From: Arcobacter acticola
GTDB taxonomy: Bacteria > Campylobacterota > Campylobacteria > Campylobacterales > Arcobacteraceae
Length of the DNA stretch: 64,000 nt
NCBI RefSeq assembly: GCF_013177675.1
Contig: NZ_CP042652.1
Coordinates: forward strand, 1,302,001-1,366,000
Direction: 5' to 3'
Below, piece by piece: positions 54,090-61,680 of the stretch. Below the pieces are notes generated by a model. It searched no databases and was not told the DNA's origin. It worked only from the letters and a program-made list of their open reading frames with translations. How positions within the stretch are numbered: position 1 is the stretch's first letter; each line of letters starts with the position of its first letter. The position numbers were made by a program, and so were the translations under genes.

Positions 54090-54161
54090 GAAGGAATGGT
54101 AAGGCAAGATTCAGTTGTCCGGAATTACCGGACAACTTAAAGTGATAGTGAAAAGGGATAT
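54090..54161 (+). pseudogene. Probable remnant of a RhuM-family gene
   Basis: The plus-strand frame from 54090 reads EGMVRQDSVVRNYRTT and then a stop, followed by SDSEKGY before a second stop. This resembles the RhuM segment FKEGEL..DSVV..Y.TT.SDGK. The preceding bases give IFKK in another frame, as if frameshifted. RhuM genes are frequent inside type I R-M operons. The match is short, so this is tentative; the same bases also form a palindrome. Confidence 0.35.
54113..54137. repeat. Perfect inverted repeat downstream of hsdR
   Basis: AGTTGTCCGG-AATTA-CCGGACAACT: ten-base arms around a five-base loop, unusually GC-rich for this genome. No T-run follows. It could be a protein-binding dyad or an mRNA hairpin in front of the next small gene; it overlaps the possible rhuM remnant. 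Confidence 0.6.
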
Positions 54162-54164
54162 TAG

Positions 54165-54455
54165 ATGAAAAATCAAAAAGCACCAAATGATATTGAAACT
54201 ATTCTAAAAGAGCTCAAATCTTTAGCAAAAGAGAGTTTACCTATATTCTCAAGTATGGTTGATGATATTATCATATCAAACTGTAAAGATGAAAATCATA
54301 TAGAACTAACACTAGATAGATTACTTGATTTTTGTTTTGATGATGAAAATTTACTATTATATAAAAAGTTGTGTAGGTATTATTTGACAATCAATCCAAT
54401 AGCTACGGAAGATTATGTGAAGTTTTATTTTGAAATATATGGAGAAGAAAAATGA
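54165..54455 (+). CDS. Small hypothetical protein after the type I R-M genes
   Basis: 96 residues, unrecognised, acidic and probably helical (DIETILKELKSLAKESLPIFSSM, then LDRLLDFCFDDENLLLYKKL). AAGGGATATTAG precedes the ATG. No membrane segment. It belongs to the end of the R-M island by position, in the same direction as hsdR, and overlaps a 29-codon ORF by ATGA. Confidence 0.6.
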   Translation: MKNQKAPNDIETILKELKSLAKESLPIFSSMVDDIIISNCKDENHIELTLDRLLDFCFDDENLLLYKKLCRYYLTINPIATEDYVKFYFEIYGEEK

Positions 54456-54541
54456 GTATAAATAGAAAGACCCCAAGCTTTAACTCAAAGGCTAAAGACT
54501 TATTAGGGGGATTCTGTTGTAATTTTATAACTAATATCTGA
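54452..54541 (+). CDS. Possible 29-residue ORF
   Basis: Starts in an ATGA overlap with the preceding small gene and would encode MSINRKTPSFNSKAKDLLGG and a few more residues, ending just at the border of the convergent deacetylase gene. The coupled start is its only support; it may be a truncated remnant. Confidence 0.3.
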   Translation: MSINRKTPSFNSKAKDLLGGFCCNFITNI

Positions 54542-54563
54542 TTATTTTAATTTATAATCAGAT
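54536..54563. terminator. Hairpin at the convergent end of the R-M island
   Basis: ATCTGATTAT / ATAATCAGAT, ten-base arms with an eight-base loop, overlapping the last codons of the deacetylase gene. No strong T-run follows on either strand, so the terminator role is likely but not certain. Confidence 0.45.
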
Positions 54564-55330
54564 AATTTAGCAAATTTATAACCATTTGCTTTAAGCTTTT
54601 CAATGGCTCTTATCATACCTTCTCTTGTTTGAGATTCTGGATGATTAAAATGTGCGATAAAAATATCTCCACTTTTAGCTGTTAAAAATGCATTTTCAAC
54701 TTGTTTTGCAGTATAAGTTGCTCCTGCATCTCCTAAAATAGAAAAACCAATAACTTGATGTTTTAATTTATTTGCAATTTTTACAGCAACTTCATCATAA
54801 TAAGCAGTTCCTGATCTAAAATAAACTGGTCTTTTATTTGTAATTGATTGGATTTTTCTAGCACTTTGCTCTATTTCATCAACTAATTCTTCAACATTTG
54901 CAGTACCTTTTAATCCATAAGCTGATTCACCACTTACAGATGCTGGTTTATGAGCCATTCCATGATTTCCTATTTCAAAAAGAGGATTAGCTGCTAATTT
55001 TTTGAATGTTTCAAGATTAGTATCAATCCATCTTGCGTTTATAAATAAAGTTGCAGGAATTTCATTTTTTTCTAAATAAGCAATAAGTTTACTATCATAA
55101 GCCATTCCATGAGGACTTCCACATGCATCTAATGTAATTGCAATTGTTTTTTGTTTTGTTACTAATTGTGTTTTTACACCTTTTACATTTTCTCCCCATT
55201 CTTTTGGAGTTTGCTTTTCAAATTGTTTAACTATAGATTTTTTTAATGTATCATAGTCATCTTTTGGTTCTGCACAGTATGCATTTAAAGATAGCAGACA
55301 AGATAGGGCAAAAATAATTGGTTTTTTCAT
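54542..55330 (-). CDS. Polysaccharide deacetylase family protein, secreted
   Basis: 262 residues with a signal peptide (1-20, ending NAYCA) and a NodB-type deacetylase domain: IAITLDACGSPHG (replacing the usual TFDDG), the metal-binding FEIGNHGMAHKPAS, and IDATLF-equivalent IPATLFINARWID, then PVYFRSGTAYYDE and GDIFIAHFNHPES. It probably removes acetyl groups from a periplasmic or surface glycan. The variant first motif keeps the aspartate. It stands alone, divergent from the ThiF-like gene. Confidence 0.85.
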   Translation of the reverse strand: MKKPIIFALSCLLSLNAYCAEPKDDYDTLKKSIVKQFEKQTPKEWGENVKGVKTQLVTKQKTIAITLDACGSPHGMAYDSKLIAYLEKNEIPATLFINARWIDTNLETFKKLAANPLFEIGNHGMAHKPASVSGESAYGLKGTANVEELVDEIEQSARKIQSITNKRPVYFRSGTAYYDEVAVKIANKLKHQVIGFSILGDAGATYTAKQVENAFLTAKSGDIFIAHFNHPESQTREGMIRAIEKLKANGYKFAKLSDYKLK

Positions 55331-55477
55331 GGTTTTCCTTGGAGAAATTTATAAGGCTAATAATACTATATAGATTATTAAGAATTGATAGCAGACATTG
55401 GATTTTAATTTTAATTTGCTATTATTACAAAAAGATATAAAAATAATAATCTAAAGTAATATACTAAGGAATAACTT

Positions 55478-56161
55478 ATGAATGAAGAATTTAACGAATA
55501 TTTCAACAGACAAATTAAGCTTTGGGGACAAGAAACACAAGACTCTTTGCAAGGTAAAAAAGTAGCTATTATCGGAAGTGGTGGATTAGGTTGTACTTTA
55601 GCTATTGCTCTTGGAGCTTCTGGAATAGGGGAGTTTGCCTTTATAGACTTTGATACAGTTGGTGTTCATAACATCCATAGACAAATAGGTTTCAAAGTTG
55701 GAGATGATGGAAAATATAAAGCAAATGTTTTAAAAGAATTAGTAGAATCAAGATGTCCTTTTACTAAAGTTACAGCTTATACAGAAGGTTTTGATGAATT
55801 TGCTGCAAGAGGTTTAGAGTTTGATTTAATCATAGATGCAACGGACAATCTTCCAACACGAGCATCAATAAATGAATATTGCATGAAAAACAATCAAGCA
55901 TGGATTTATGGTAGTGTTGAAGAGTTTCATGGTCAAGTTTGTTTCTTTGAAAAAGCATCTTATGAAGCTGTTTTCCAAATAAATGATAGAAAACCAAACG
56001 GAATAGCTTGTCCAATAGTTATGCATATAGGTTCACTTCAAGCGAATTTAGCACTTAGATATTTAGCAGGTCTTAGTGTAAAAAAAGATATTTTATATTA
56101 TCTTTCTTTTGATAGTGAAGGTGTTTTAAATACAAAAAAATTCAATCTTCCAGTTGCATAA
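55478..56161 (+). CDS. ThiF/MoeB/HesA-family adenylyltransferase
   Basis: 227-residue E1-like enzyme that adenylates the C-terminus of a sulfur-carrier protein. NFNRQIKLWG-type start (YFNRQIKLWGQETQ), ATP-binding GSGGLGCTLAIALGASGIGEFAFIDFDTVGVHNIHRQ in pieces (about 34-70), and DLIIDATDNLPTRASIN (about 113). The zinc-binding CxxC pairs of MoeB/ThiF are missing; only single cysteines remain. Which sulfur carrier it serves (ThiS, MoaD or other) is not shown by its neighbours. Confidence 0.85.
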   Translation: MNEEFNEYFNRQIKLWGQETQDSLQGKKVAIIGSGGLGCTLAIALGASGIGEFAFIDFDTVGVHNIHRQIGFKVGDDGKYKANVLKELVESRCPFTKVTAYTEGFDEFAARGLEFDLIIDATDNLPTRASINEYCMKNNQAWIYGSVEEFHGQVCFFEKASYEAVFQINDRKPNGIACPIVMHIGSLQANLALRYLAGLSVKKDILYYLSFDSEGVLNTKKFNLPVA

Positions 56162-56192
56162 GATAGATTAATAAAAATAATATAGGATTTAG

Positions 56193-56819
56193 ATGTTACC
56201 AATAGAAACTTTACTTGCTTTTTTTTCAGCGGCTCTTTTATTAGCTTTAGTTCCAGGGCCTGATAATATTTTTGTTTTAACACAATCGATTTTTCAAGGA
56301 AAAAAATCAGGTATTATGGTGATGTTTGGCTTATGTACAGGTCTTATCTTTCATACATTAGCTGTAACTTTAGGAGTTGCAGTTATATTTCAAACATCAG
56401 CAATAGCATTTACAATCCTAAAAATTATAGGTGCAGGATATTTATTATATCTTGCATGGCAAATTTTCAAAGCTCCAAGTGAAAAAATAGATACAAAAAA
56501 CAATAAAATCATTGATTATAAAAAACTATACTATCGTGGAATTATTATGAATATAACAAATCCAAAAGTTTCTATTTTCTTTTTGGCTTTTTTACCACAA
56601 TTTACAAATCCAAATTTAGGAAGTGTTTCTTTTCAAATGATATTATTAGGTGGATTATTTATACTTGCAACTATAATAATTTTTGGAATGATAGCTTTAC
56701 TTTCAGGAAGTATATCTCAAGTTTTTAATAAATCTGAAAAATCTCAAATGATATTAAATAAACTAGCATCTTTTGTATTTGTAGCACTTGCTGTGAAATT
56801 AATAACGACTAAACAATAA
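56193..56819 (+). CDS. LysE-family translocator
   Basis: 208-residue inner-membrane exporter of the LysE/RhtB type, with about six hydrophobic helices. The N-terminal signature LALVPGPDNIFVLTQSI (15-31) and LGVAVIFQTSAIAFTILKIIGAGYLLYLAWQ, followed by NPKVSIFFLAFLPQF, are typical. It would export amino acids or related metabolites. It follows the ThiF-like gene by 31 bases. Confidence 0.87.
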   Translation: MLPIETLLAFFSAALLLALVPGPDNIFVLTQSIFQGKKSGIMVMFGLCTGLIFHTLAVTLGVAVIFQTSAIAFTILKIIGAGYLLYLAWQIFKAPSEKIDTKNNKIIDYKKLYYRGIIMNITNPKVSIFFLAFLPQFTNPNLGSVSFQMILLGGLFILATIIIFGMIALLSGSISQVFNKSEKSQMILNKLASFVFVALAVKLITTKQ

Positions 56820-56892
56820 TCATATAACCCAATTTTAAGCCCCTTTTAGATACACTATCCAAATTTTATAAAAATATATGTGGGGAATTTTT

Positions 56893-59800
56893 ATGCCAAA
56901 AAGAGAAGATATAAAGTCTATTTTACTTATTGGTTCTGGACCAATTGTTATTGGTCAAGCGTGTGAGTTTGATTACTCAGGTACACAAGCTACTAAAACG
57001 CTAAAAGAACTAGGATACAGAGTTGTTTTAATAAATTCTAATCCAGCAACGATCATGACTGATCCTGAATTTGCTGATAAAACATACATTGAGCCAATTA
57101 CAGAAGCTGTAGTTGCTAAAATCATTGAAAAAGAAAAAATTGATGCTATTTTACCTACTATGGGTGGACAAACAGCACTTAATGTTGCAACTTCGATGTA
57201 TGACAAAGGTATGCTTGAAGGTGTTGCTTTCCTTGGAGCTCATCCTGATGCTATTAAAAAAGGTGAAGATAGACATCTTTTCAACGAAGCAATGATTAAA
57301 ATTGGTATGGATTTACCAAGAAGTGCAAATGCATACAGTGTTGAAGAAGCTATGAAAGTAGCAAAAGAAATTGGTTTCCCAGTAATCTCTAGAGCTTCAT
57401 TTACCCTAGCAGGTGGTGGAAGCGGTGTTGCTTATAATATGGAAGAGTTTAAAAAACTAGCTGAAGCTGGAATTGATGCCTCTCCAATTAATGAAATTGA
57501 AATTATGGAATCTATGCTTGGTTGGAAAGAATACGAGATGGAAGTTATCAGAGATAATAAAGATAACTGTATCATCGTATGTTCTATTGAAAACCTAGAC
57601 CCAATGGGTGTTCATACAGGAGACTCTGTTACTATTGCTCCAGCTCTTACACTTACAGATAAAGAGTATCAAGATATGAGAAATGCATCTTTTGCAATTC
57701 TTAGAGAAATTGGTGTTGATACAGGTGGTTCAAATGTACAATTCTCAATCTGTCCAAACACTGGAAGAATGATTGTAATTGAAATGAATCCAAGGGTTTC
57801 ACGATCATCAGCACTTGCTTCAAAAGCAACAGGATACCCAATTGCAAAAGTAGCAACTTTACTAGCTGTTGGATTCACTCTTGATGAAATTCAAAATGAT
57901 ATTACAGGAACAACAGCATCATTTGAACCAGTAATTGATTATATTGTTACAAAAATTCCGAGATTTACTTTTGAAAAATTCCCTAAAGCTGAATCTACAT
58001 TAACAACTTCTATGAAATCAGTTGGTGAAGTAATGGCAATTGGAAGAACTTTTAATGAATCAATCCAAAAAGCTCTTTGTTCACTAGAAACTGGACTTGT
58101 AGGATTTGATAGAATTGCTGGTGATTTAGATTTAATTAAAAAAGAAATTAGAAGACCAAATGATAAAAGACTTTTATATCTAATGGAAGGTATGAGACAA
58201 GGTCTTACAAATGAAGATATTTTCGAATTATCAAAAATTGACCCATGGTTCTTAACTAAATTTAGAGAAATCCATGATTTAGAAGTTTCAATAAATGAAT
58301 CAATCTTAACAGATGCAGCATTTATGAGAAAAATTAAAACAAATGGTTTCAGTGATAAAATGATTGCTACTTTGATTGGTAAAACAGAAGAAAATATTTA
58401 TACTGCTAGAAAAGCTTTAGATGTAGATTTTGAATACAATGAAGTTGATACTTGTTCTGCTGAGTTTAAAGCTTTAACTCCATATTTATACTCAACTACA
58501 AATATTTCAAAACTACCAAAAGTTGCAAAAGTTGAATCAAACGAGAAAAAAGTAATGATTATTGGTGGTGGACCAAATAGAATCGGTCAAGGAATTGAGT
58601 TTGACTATTGTTGTGTACATGCATCATTTGCTTTAAATGAAATGGGTGTAAAAACAATTATGTATAACTGTAATCCTGAAACTGTATCAACAGATTATGA
58701 TACTTCAGATGTTTTATATTTTGAACCAATTGATTTTGAACACGTAAGAAGCGTAGTTGAAAAAGAAAATCCAGATGGTGTAATCGTACATTTTGGTGGA
58801 CAAACTCCTTTAAAACTTGCAAATGCTTTAACAAAAGCAGGAGCAAAAATCATAGGAACAACAGCTGAAGTTATTGATTTAGCAGAAGATAGAAAAAAAT
58901 TCTCAGCATTTGTTGAAAATATTGGATTATTACAACCTGAAAATGGAACAGCTGTAGAAGTAACAGAAGCTATAGAAATCGCAGAAAAAATTGGTTATCC
59001 AGTTCTAGTACGTCCTTCATTTGTTCTTGGTGGAAGAGGAATGAAAATTGTTTATTCAACAGAAGAATTAAAACAATATATGGATGAAGCGGTTTCAGTT
59101 TCAAATGATGCACCTGTATTAATCGATAAATTTTTAGATAGAGCAATTGAACTTGATGTTGATTGTATTTGTGATGGAAAAGAAGTTTACATTGGTGGAA
59201 TTATGCAACATATTGAAGAAGCAGGTATTCACTCAGGAGATTCAGCTTGTTCTTTACCTCCAATTTCAATCAGCGATGAACTAATAAAAGAGCTTGAGAC
59301 AAAAACAAAAGAGATGGCTTTAGGTTTGGGTGTTGTTGGATTAATGAATACTCAATATGCAATTCATAAAGGTCAAATTTATTTAATTGAAGTAAATCCA
59401 AGAGCTTCAAGAACGGTTCCATTTGTAAGTAAAGCAACTGGAATGCCACTTGCAAAAGTTGCAACTAGAGTTATGTGGGGTGAAACTTTAAGAGACGCAT
59501 TAGCTGTTTATGATAAAGATATTGTAACAGAAGGTAATGGTGTTTTAAAACCAAAATTAAAAGGTCATGTAGCTGTTAAAGAAGCTGTTTTCCCATTTAA
59601 TAAATTAACTGGTGCAGATTTACTTTTAAGTCCTGAAATGAAATCAACAGGTGAAGTAATGGGTATTTCTGATAACTTTGGTATGGCATTTGCTAAATCT
59701 CAAAGTGCAGCAAAAAATAGTTTACCAAAAGATGGAAAAGTATTTATTTCATTATGTGATTTAGATAAAGAGTTTGCACCTTCAATTGCAAAAGGTTTAA

Positions 59801-60135
59801 GTGAAAATGGCTTTACACTAGTTGCAACAGGTGGAACTCATAAAGCTATTGCAGATGCTGGAATTGAGTGTGAAAAAGTATTAAAAGTTAGTGAAGGAAG
59901 ACCAAATATCACTGATTTACTTGCAAATGGTGATATTGCAATGGCAATTAATACAAGCGAAGCAAAAGAGTCATCAAAAGATGATGGAAAAGAGATTAGA
60001 AGATCAGTTCTTAAAATGAATGTTCCATATTTCACAACAGTAGCAGCTGGACTTGCATCTGTTGAAGCGATAAAAGTTTTAAAAACAAATGACGTTTCAA
60101 CTCCAAAATCAATCCAAGAATTCTTAAACGATTAA
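56893..60135 (+). CDS. carB: Carbamoyl-phosphate synthase large subunit
   Basis: Makes carbamoyl phosphate for arginine and pyrimidine synthesis, together with CarA (not in the window). The ATG at 56893 has GGGGA upstream and gives the standard [18 protein letters not shown] start; the ATG at 56878 adds five residues and is less likely. The protein has about 1080 residues with two ATP-grasp halves: first [20 protein letters not shown] and [10 protein letters not shown], second [20 protein letters not shown] and [11 protein letters not shown], then the C-terminal allosteric domain ([10 protein letters not shown]-type as [15 protein letters not shown]). No lesion. Confidence 0.97.
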   Translation: MPKREDIKSILLIGSGPIVIGQACEFDYSGTQATKTLKELGYRVVLINSNPATIMTDPEFADKTYIEPITEAVVAKIIEKEKIDAILPTMGGQTALNVATSMYDKGMLEGVAFLGAHPDAIKKGEDRHLFNEAMIKIGMDLPRSANAYSVEEAMKVAKEIGFPVISRASFTLAGGGSGVAYNMEEFKKLAEAGIDASPINEIEIMESMLGWKEYEMEVIRDNKDNCIIVCSIENLDPMGVHTGDSVTIAPALTLTDKEYQDMRNASFAILREIGVDTGGSNVQFSICPNTGRMIVIEMNPRVSRSSALASKATGYPIAKVATLLAVGFTLDEIQNDITGTTASFEPVIDYIVTKIPRFTFEKFPKAESTLTTSMKSVGEVMAIGRTFNESIQKALCSLETGLVGFDRIAGDLDLIKKEIRRPNDKRLLYLMEGMRQGLTNEDIFELSKIDPWFLTKFREIHDLEVSINESILTDAAFMRKIKTNGFSDKMIATLIGKTEENIYTARKALDVDFEYNEVDTCSAEFKALTPYLYSTTNISKLPKVAKVESNEKKVMIIGGGPNRIGQGIEFDYCCVHASFALNEMGVKTIMYNCNPETVSTDYDTSDVLYFEPIDFEHVRSVVEKENPDGVIVHFGGQTPLKLANALTKAGAKIIGTTAEVIDLAEDRKKFSAFVENIGLLQPENGTAVEVTEAIEIAEKIGYPVLVRPSFVLGGRGMKIVYSTEELKQYMDEAVSVSNDAPVLIDKFLDRAIELDVDCICDGKEVYIGGIMQHIEEAGIHSGDSACSLPPISISDELIKELETKTKEMALGLGVVGLMNTQYAIHKGQIYLIEVNPRASRTVPFVSKATGMPLAKVATRVMWGETLRDALAVYDKDIVTEGNGVLKPKLKGHVAVKEAVFPFNKLTGADLLLSPEMKSTGEVMGISDNFGMAFAKSQSAAKNSLPKDGKVFISLCDLDKEFAPSIAKGLSENGFTLVATGGTHKAIADAGIECEKVLKVSEGRPNITDLLANGDIAMAINTSEAKESSKDDGKEIRRSVLKMNVPYFTTVAAGLASVEAIKVLKTNDVSTPKSIQEFLND

Positions 60136-60141
60136 GAGTTT

Positions 60142-60585
60142 ATGGATTCTTCTTTAATCTATCTAGTTCAAACAGATACAACAGTAGGGTTCTCATCATC
60201 AAGTGATGAGAAACTCTCAACTGTGAAACAAAGACCACTTACAAAAAAAATACTAAATACAGTTGACTCTTTTGATACATTAAGTAAAAATACAAGAATT
60301 CCTAAAAATTTTAGAAAAAAAGTAAGAAATAGTAAAAAAACAACATTTATCTATCCAAATGGAATGTCATTTAGAGTAGTACCTAAAGATTCAGATTTCT
60401 ATGACTTTATCCATAAATTCAGAATTTTATATTCAACTTCTGCAAATAAAACAGCAGAAACGTTTGAAAAAGATTTTGCAACAATCGGAGCTGATATTCT
60501 AGTAGAAGATAAAAAAGGTTTTTACGAAACTACAGCATCTACAATAATCAAGTTATCAAAAAGAACTTTAAAGAAAATAAGATAG
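60142..60585 (+). CDS. Short Sua5/YciO/YrdC-family protein
   Basis: 147 residues with the YrdC-type start LVQTDTTVGFSSSSDEKLSTVKQRP and a later ILYSTSANKTAETF segment that matches the SANxSG region of the family. It is shorter than the 180-200 residues of TsaC. Members make threonylcarbamoyl-AMP for the t6A modification of tRNA, but this small variant could have lost or altered that activity. It follows carB by 6 bases. Confidence 0.72.
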   Translation: MDSSLIYLVQTDTTVGFSSSSDEKLSTVKQRPLTKKILNTVDSFDTLSKNTRIPKNFRKKVRNSKKTTFIYPNGMSFRVVPKDSDFYDFIHKFRILYSTSANKTAETFEKDFATIGADILVEDKKGFYETTASTIIKLSKRTLKKIR

Positions 60586-60634
60586 AAAAACTCCTAAAAC
60601 ACTGTTTTTAAGCAAAAACAAACACAAAGTAAAA

Positions 60635-60640
60635 TATAAT
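60635..60640 (+). promoter_or_regulatory. -10 element of the tRNA-Glu promoter
   Basis: Perfect TATAAT ending 15 bases before the first tRNA base, correct spacing for a short pre-tRNA leader. Confidence 0.6.
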
Positions 60641-60655
60641 CTTAATCTCAATTTT

Positions 60656-60731
60656 GACCCTGTCGTCTAGAGGCCAAGGACGTCTGGATTTCCTCCAGAA
60701 GACGAATGTTCGAATCATTCTGGGGTCGCCA
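60656..60731 (+). tRNA. tRNA-Glu (anticodon TTC)
   Basis: Complete 76-nt cloverleaf: acceptor GACCCTG/TGGGGTC (with G-T pairs), D arm GTCTAGAGGCCAAGGAC, anticodon stem TCTGG/CCAGA with loop ATTTCCT (anticodon TTC), T arm GAATG-TTCGAAT-CATTC, encoded GCCA end. tRNA genes are common integration sites, and accessory genes follow on its 3' side. Confidence 0.97.
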
Positions 60732-60738
60732 TCAATTT

Positions 60739-60760
60739 AAAGGGCTTTATTAAGCTTTTT
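60739..60760 (+). terminator. Weak terminator after tRNA-Glu
   Basis: AAAGGGCTT / AAGCTTTTT can pair over nine bases in RNA, with two G-U pairs and a TATT loop, followed by T-rich sequence. Confidence 0.5.
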
Positions 60761-60932
60761 AAGTTTTCTTTTTAAATATCTTTTCTACCCTATTTATACC
60801 CTTATATAGAAAATACATACTATTAATATTACATGAATTTAAAAGATTAATTTATTTTTTTAAGTTATTACTTTTTAATACTACTGCATATCGAATTATT
60901 TAAGGTAATTTAATTAAATTAAATTCATATCG

Positions 60933-60959
60933 AAAAGAATTTTACTATAAAATTCTTTT
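60933..60959. repeat. Perfect 11-base inverted repeat
   Basis: AAAAGAATTTT-ACTAT-AAAATTCTTTT. It could act as a bidirectional terminator, since both arms end in T-runs on the relevant strand. Confidence 0.5.
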
Positions 60960-60995
60960 ATTTACATTCCCCACAAAACCCTATATACTAGCTCT

Positions 60996-61077
60996 ATAAA
61001 TATTTAGAGCTTGGCAAGCTACATATCTGCTTTGTAGATTTATCGCTCGATAGATTTGCTAAGCTCTAAGTATTTAT
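60996..61077 (+). ncRNA. Candidate structured RNA or cruciform: three-way junction
   Basis: An outer stem of 22 pairs joins 60996-61017 with 61056-61077; 20 pairs are Watson-Crick and the two others are G-U in RNA. Inside are two more hairpins: CTACA (61019-61023) with TGTAG (61033-61037), and 61038-61044 with 61049-61055 (seven pairs, GCTC loop, one G-U). Almost every base is paired. No known RNA family is recognised; a REP-like DNA element is the main alternative. Confidence 0.5.
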
Positions 61078-61212
61078 TAGATGTGTAACTTGCCAAATTT
61101 ACAATCTAATTTTAAATACTAATCAAAAAATCTATTTTAATTTTAAATATAAAAATATGAAAGCCACTTAAATGTTGGAGAATATTTTTATGTTTGAAAA
61201 AAGGAGTACTTC

Positions 61213-61253
61213 AGCAATTCTTCCCTGTTAGTTTGGCGACTAAAAGAATTGCT
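61213..61253 (+). ncRNA. Candidate bulged hairpin RNA
   Basis: AGCAATTCTT (61213-61222) pairs perfectly with AAGAATTGCT (61244-61253). A five-base bulge CCCTG on the left side is followed by an inner stem TTAGT/ACTAA around the loop TTGGCG. An A-run follows. The fold is conspicuous but its expression is unknown. Confidence 0.4.
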
Positions 61254-61419
61254 AAAAAAGTAATAACATCTTAACAAATATCTAAATAAATTCAATCTTT
61301 TAATTCAAAATTTTTTTAAAAAATTAACTTAAGTGTCGAGGATAAAGTAATGTCAAAAATAACCATATTAAGCCGTAGAGTATAGGGACTGCACAGTAAG
61401 CAAAATCTTATACCAAAAC

Positions 61420-61445
61420 AAATACTTATAGGTCAGGTAGTATTT
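61420..61445 (+). promoter_or_regulatory. Hairpin covering the ribosome site of the 77-codon ORF
   Basis: AAATACT pairs with AGTATTT, with AGG-containing sequence in the 12-base loop, ending one base before the ATG at 61447. It could restrict initiation of that ORF. A further seven-pair stem (61380-61386 with 61407-61413, one G-U) lies just upstream. Confidence 0.35.
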
Positions 61446-61446
61446 C

Positions 61447-61680
61447 ATGAATTTAGAAAAAAGAGTCATTTGCGAGTCATTTACTTGCTATAATAATATT
61501 AATATAAATTACAGAAGAAATTATTATAATGAATATGCTAAGGAGCATCTTATCAAGTCTATTCAATTACTACAAAAAGCAACATCTTTACTTGAATCAT
61601 TGTCTCAATTTATAAAACTTTTTGTAGTTGATAGGAATTACAAAATAAATGGTGAAGTATGGAGTCTTTATAATGTTTGA
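61447..61680 (+). CDS. Small hypothetical protein overlapping the helicase gene
   Basis: 77 residues, unrecognised; the middle EHLIKSIQLLQKATSLLESL looks like an amphipathic helix. It overlaps the PLD-helicase start by eight bases, which suggests translational coupling. A TATAAT at 61489-61494 within it could be the real promoter of the helicase, in which case the ORF may be fortuitous. Confidence 0.45.
   Translation: MNLEKRVICESFTCYNNININYRRNYYNEYAKEHLIKSIQLLQKATSLLESLSQFIKLFVVDRNYKINGEVWSLYNV

Larger units (their letters stand above)
60732..61446. other. Gene-free region with several hairpins between tRNA-Glu and the helicase locus
   Basis: 715 bp with no ORF that looks like a gene on either strand. 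It holds a tRNA terminator, an 11-base inverted repeat (60933-60959), a large three-way-junction fold (60996-61077), a bulged hairpin (61213-61253) and two hairpins close to the next ORF (61380-61413, 61420-61445). Patches such as 61365-61400 are clearly less AT-rich than their surroundings. It may contain one or more structured RNAs or decayed mobile-element ends. Confidence 0.6.

Noticed and set aside
60656-61446. Attachment-site duplication of the tRNA-Glu 3' end
   Set aside because: I could not find a second copy of the tRNA 3' sequence in the window and no integrase is visible; the other island border may lie beyond 64000.
61351-61490. Coding remnant starting MSKITILSRR
   Set aside because: The frame has an early TAG stop and the rest matches nothing I recognise; the hairpins are a better explanation of the segment.
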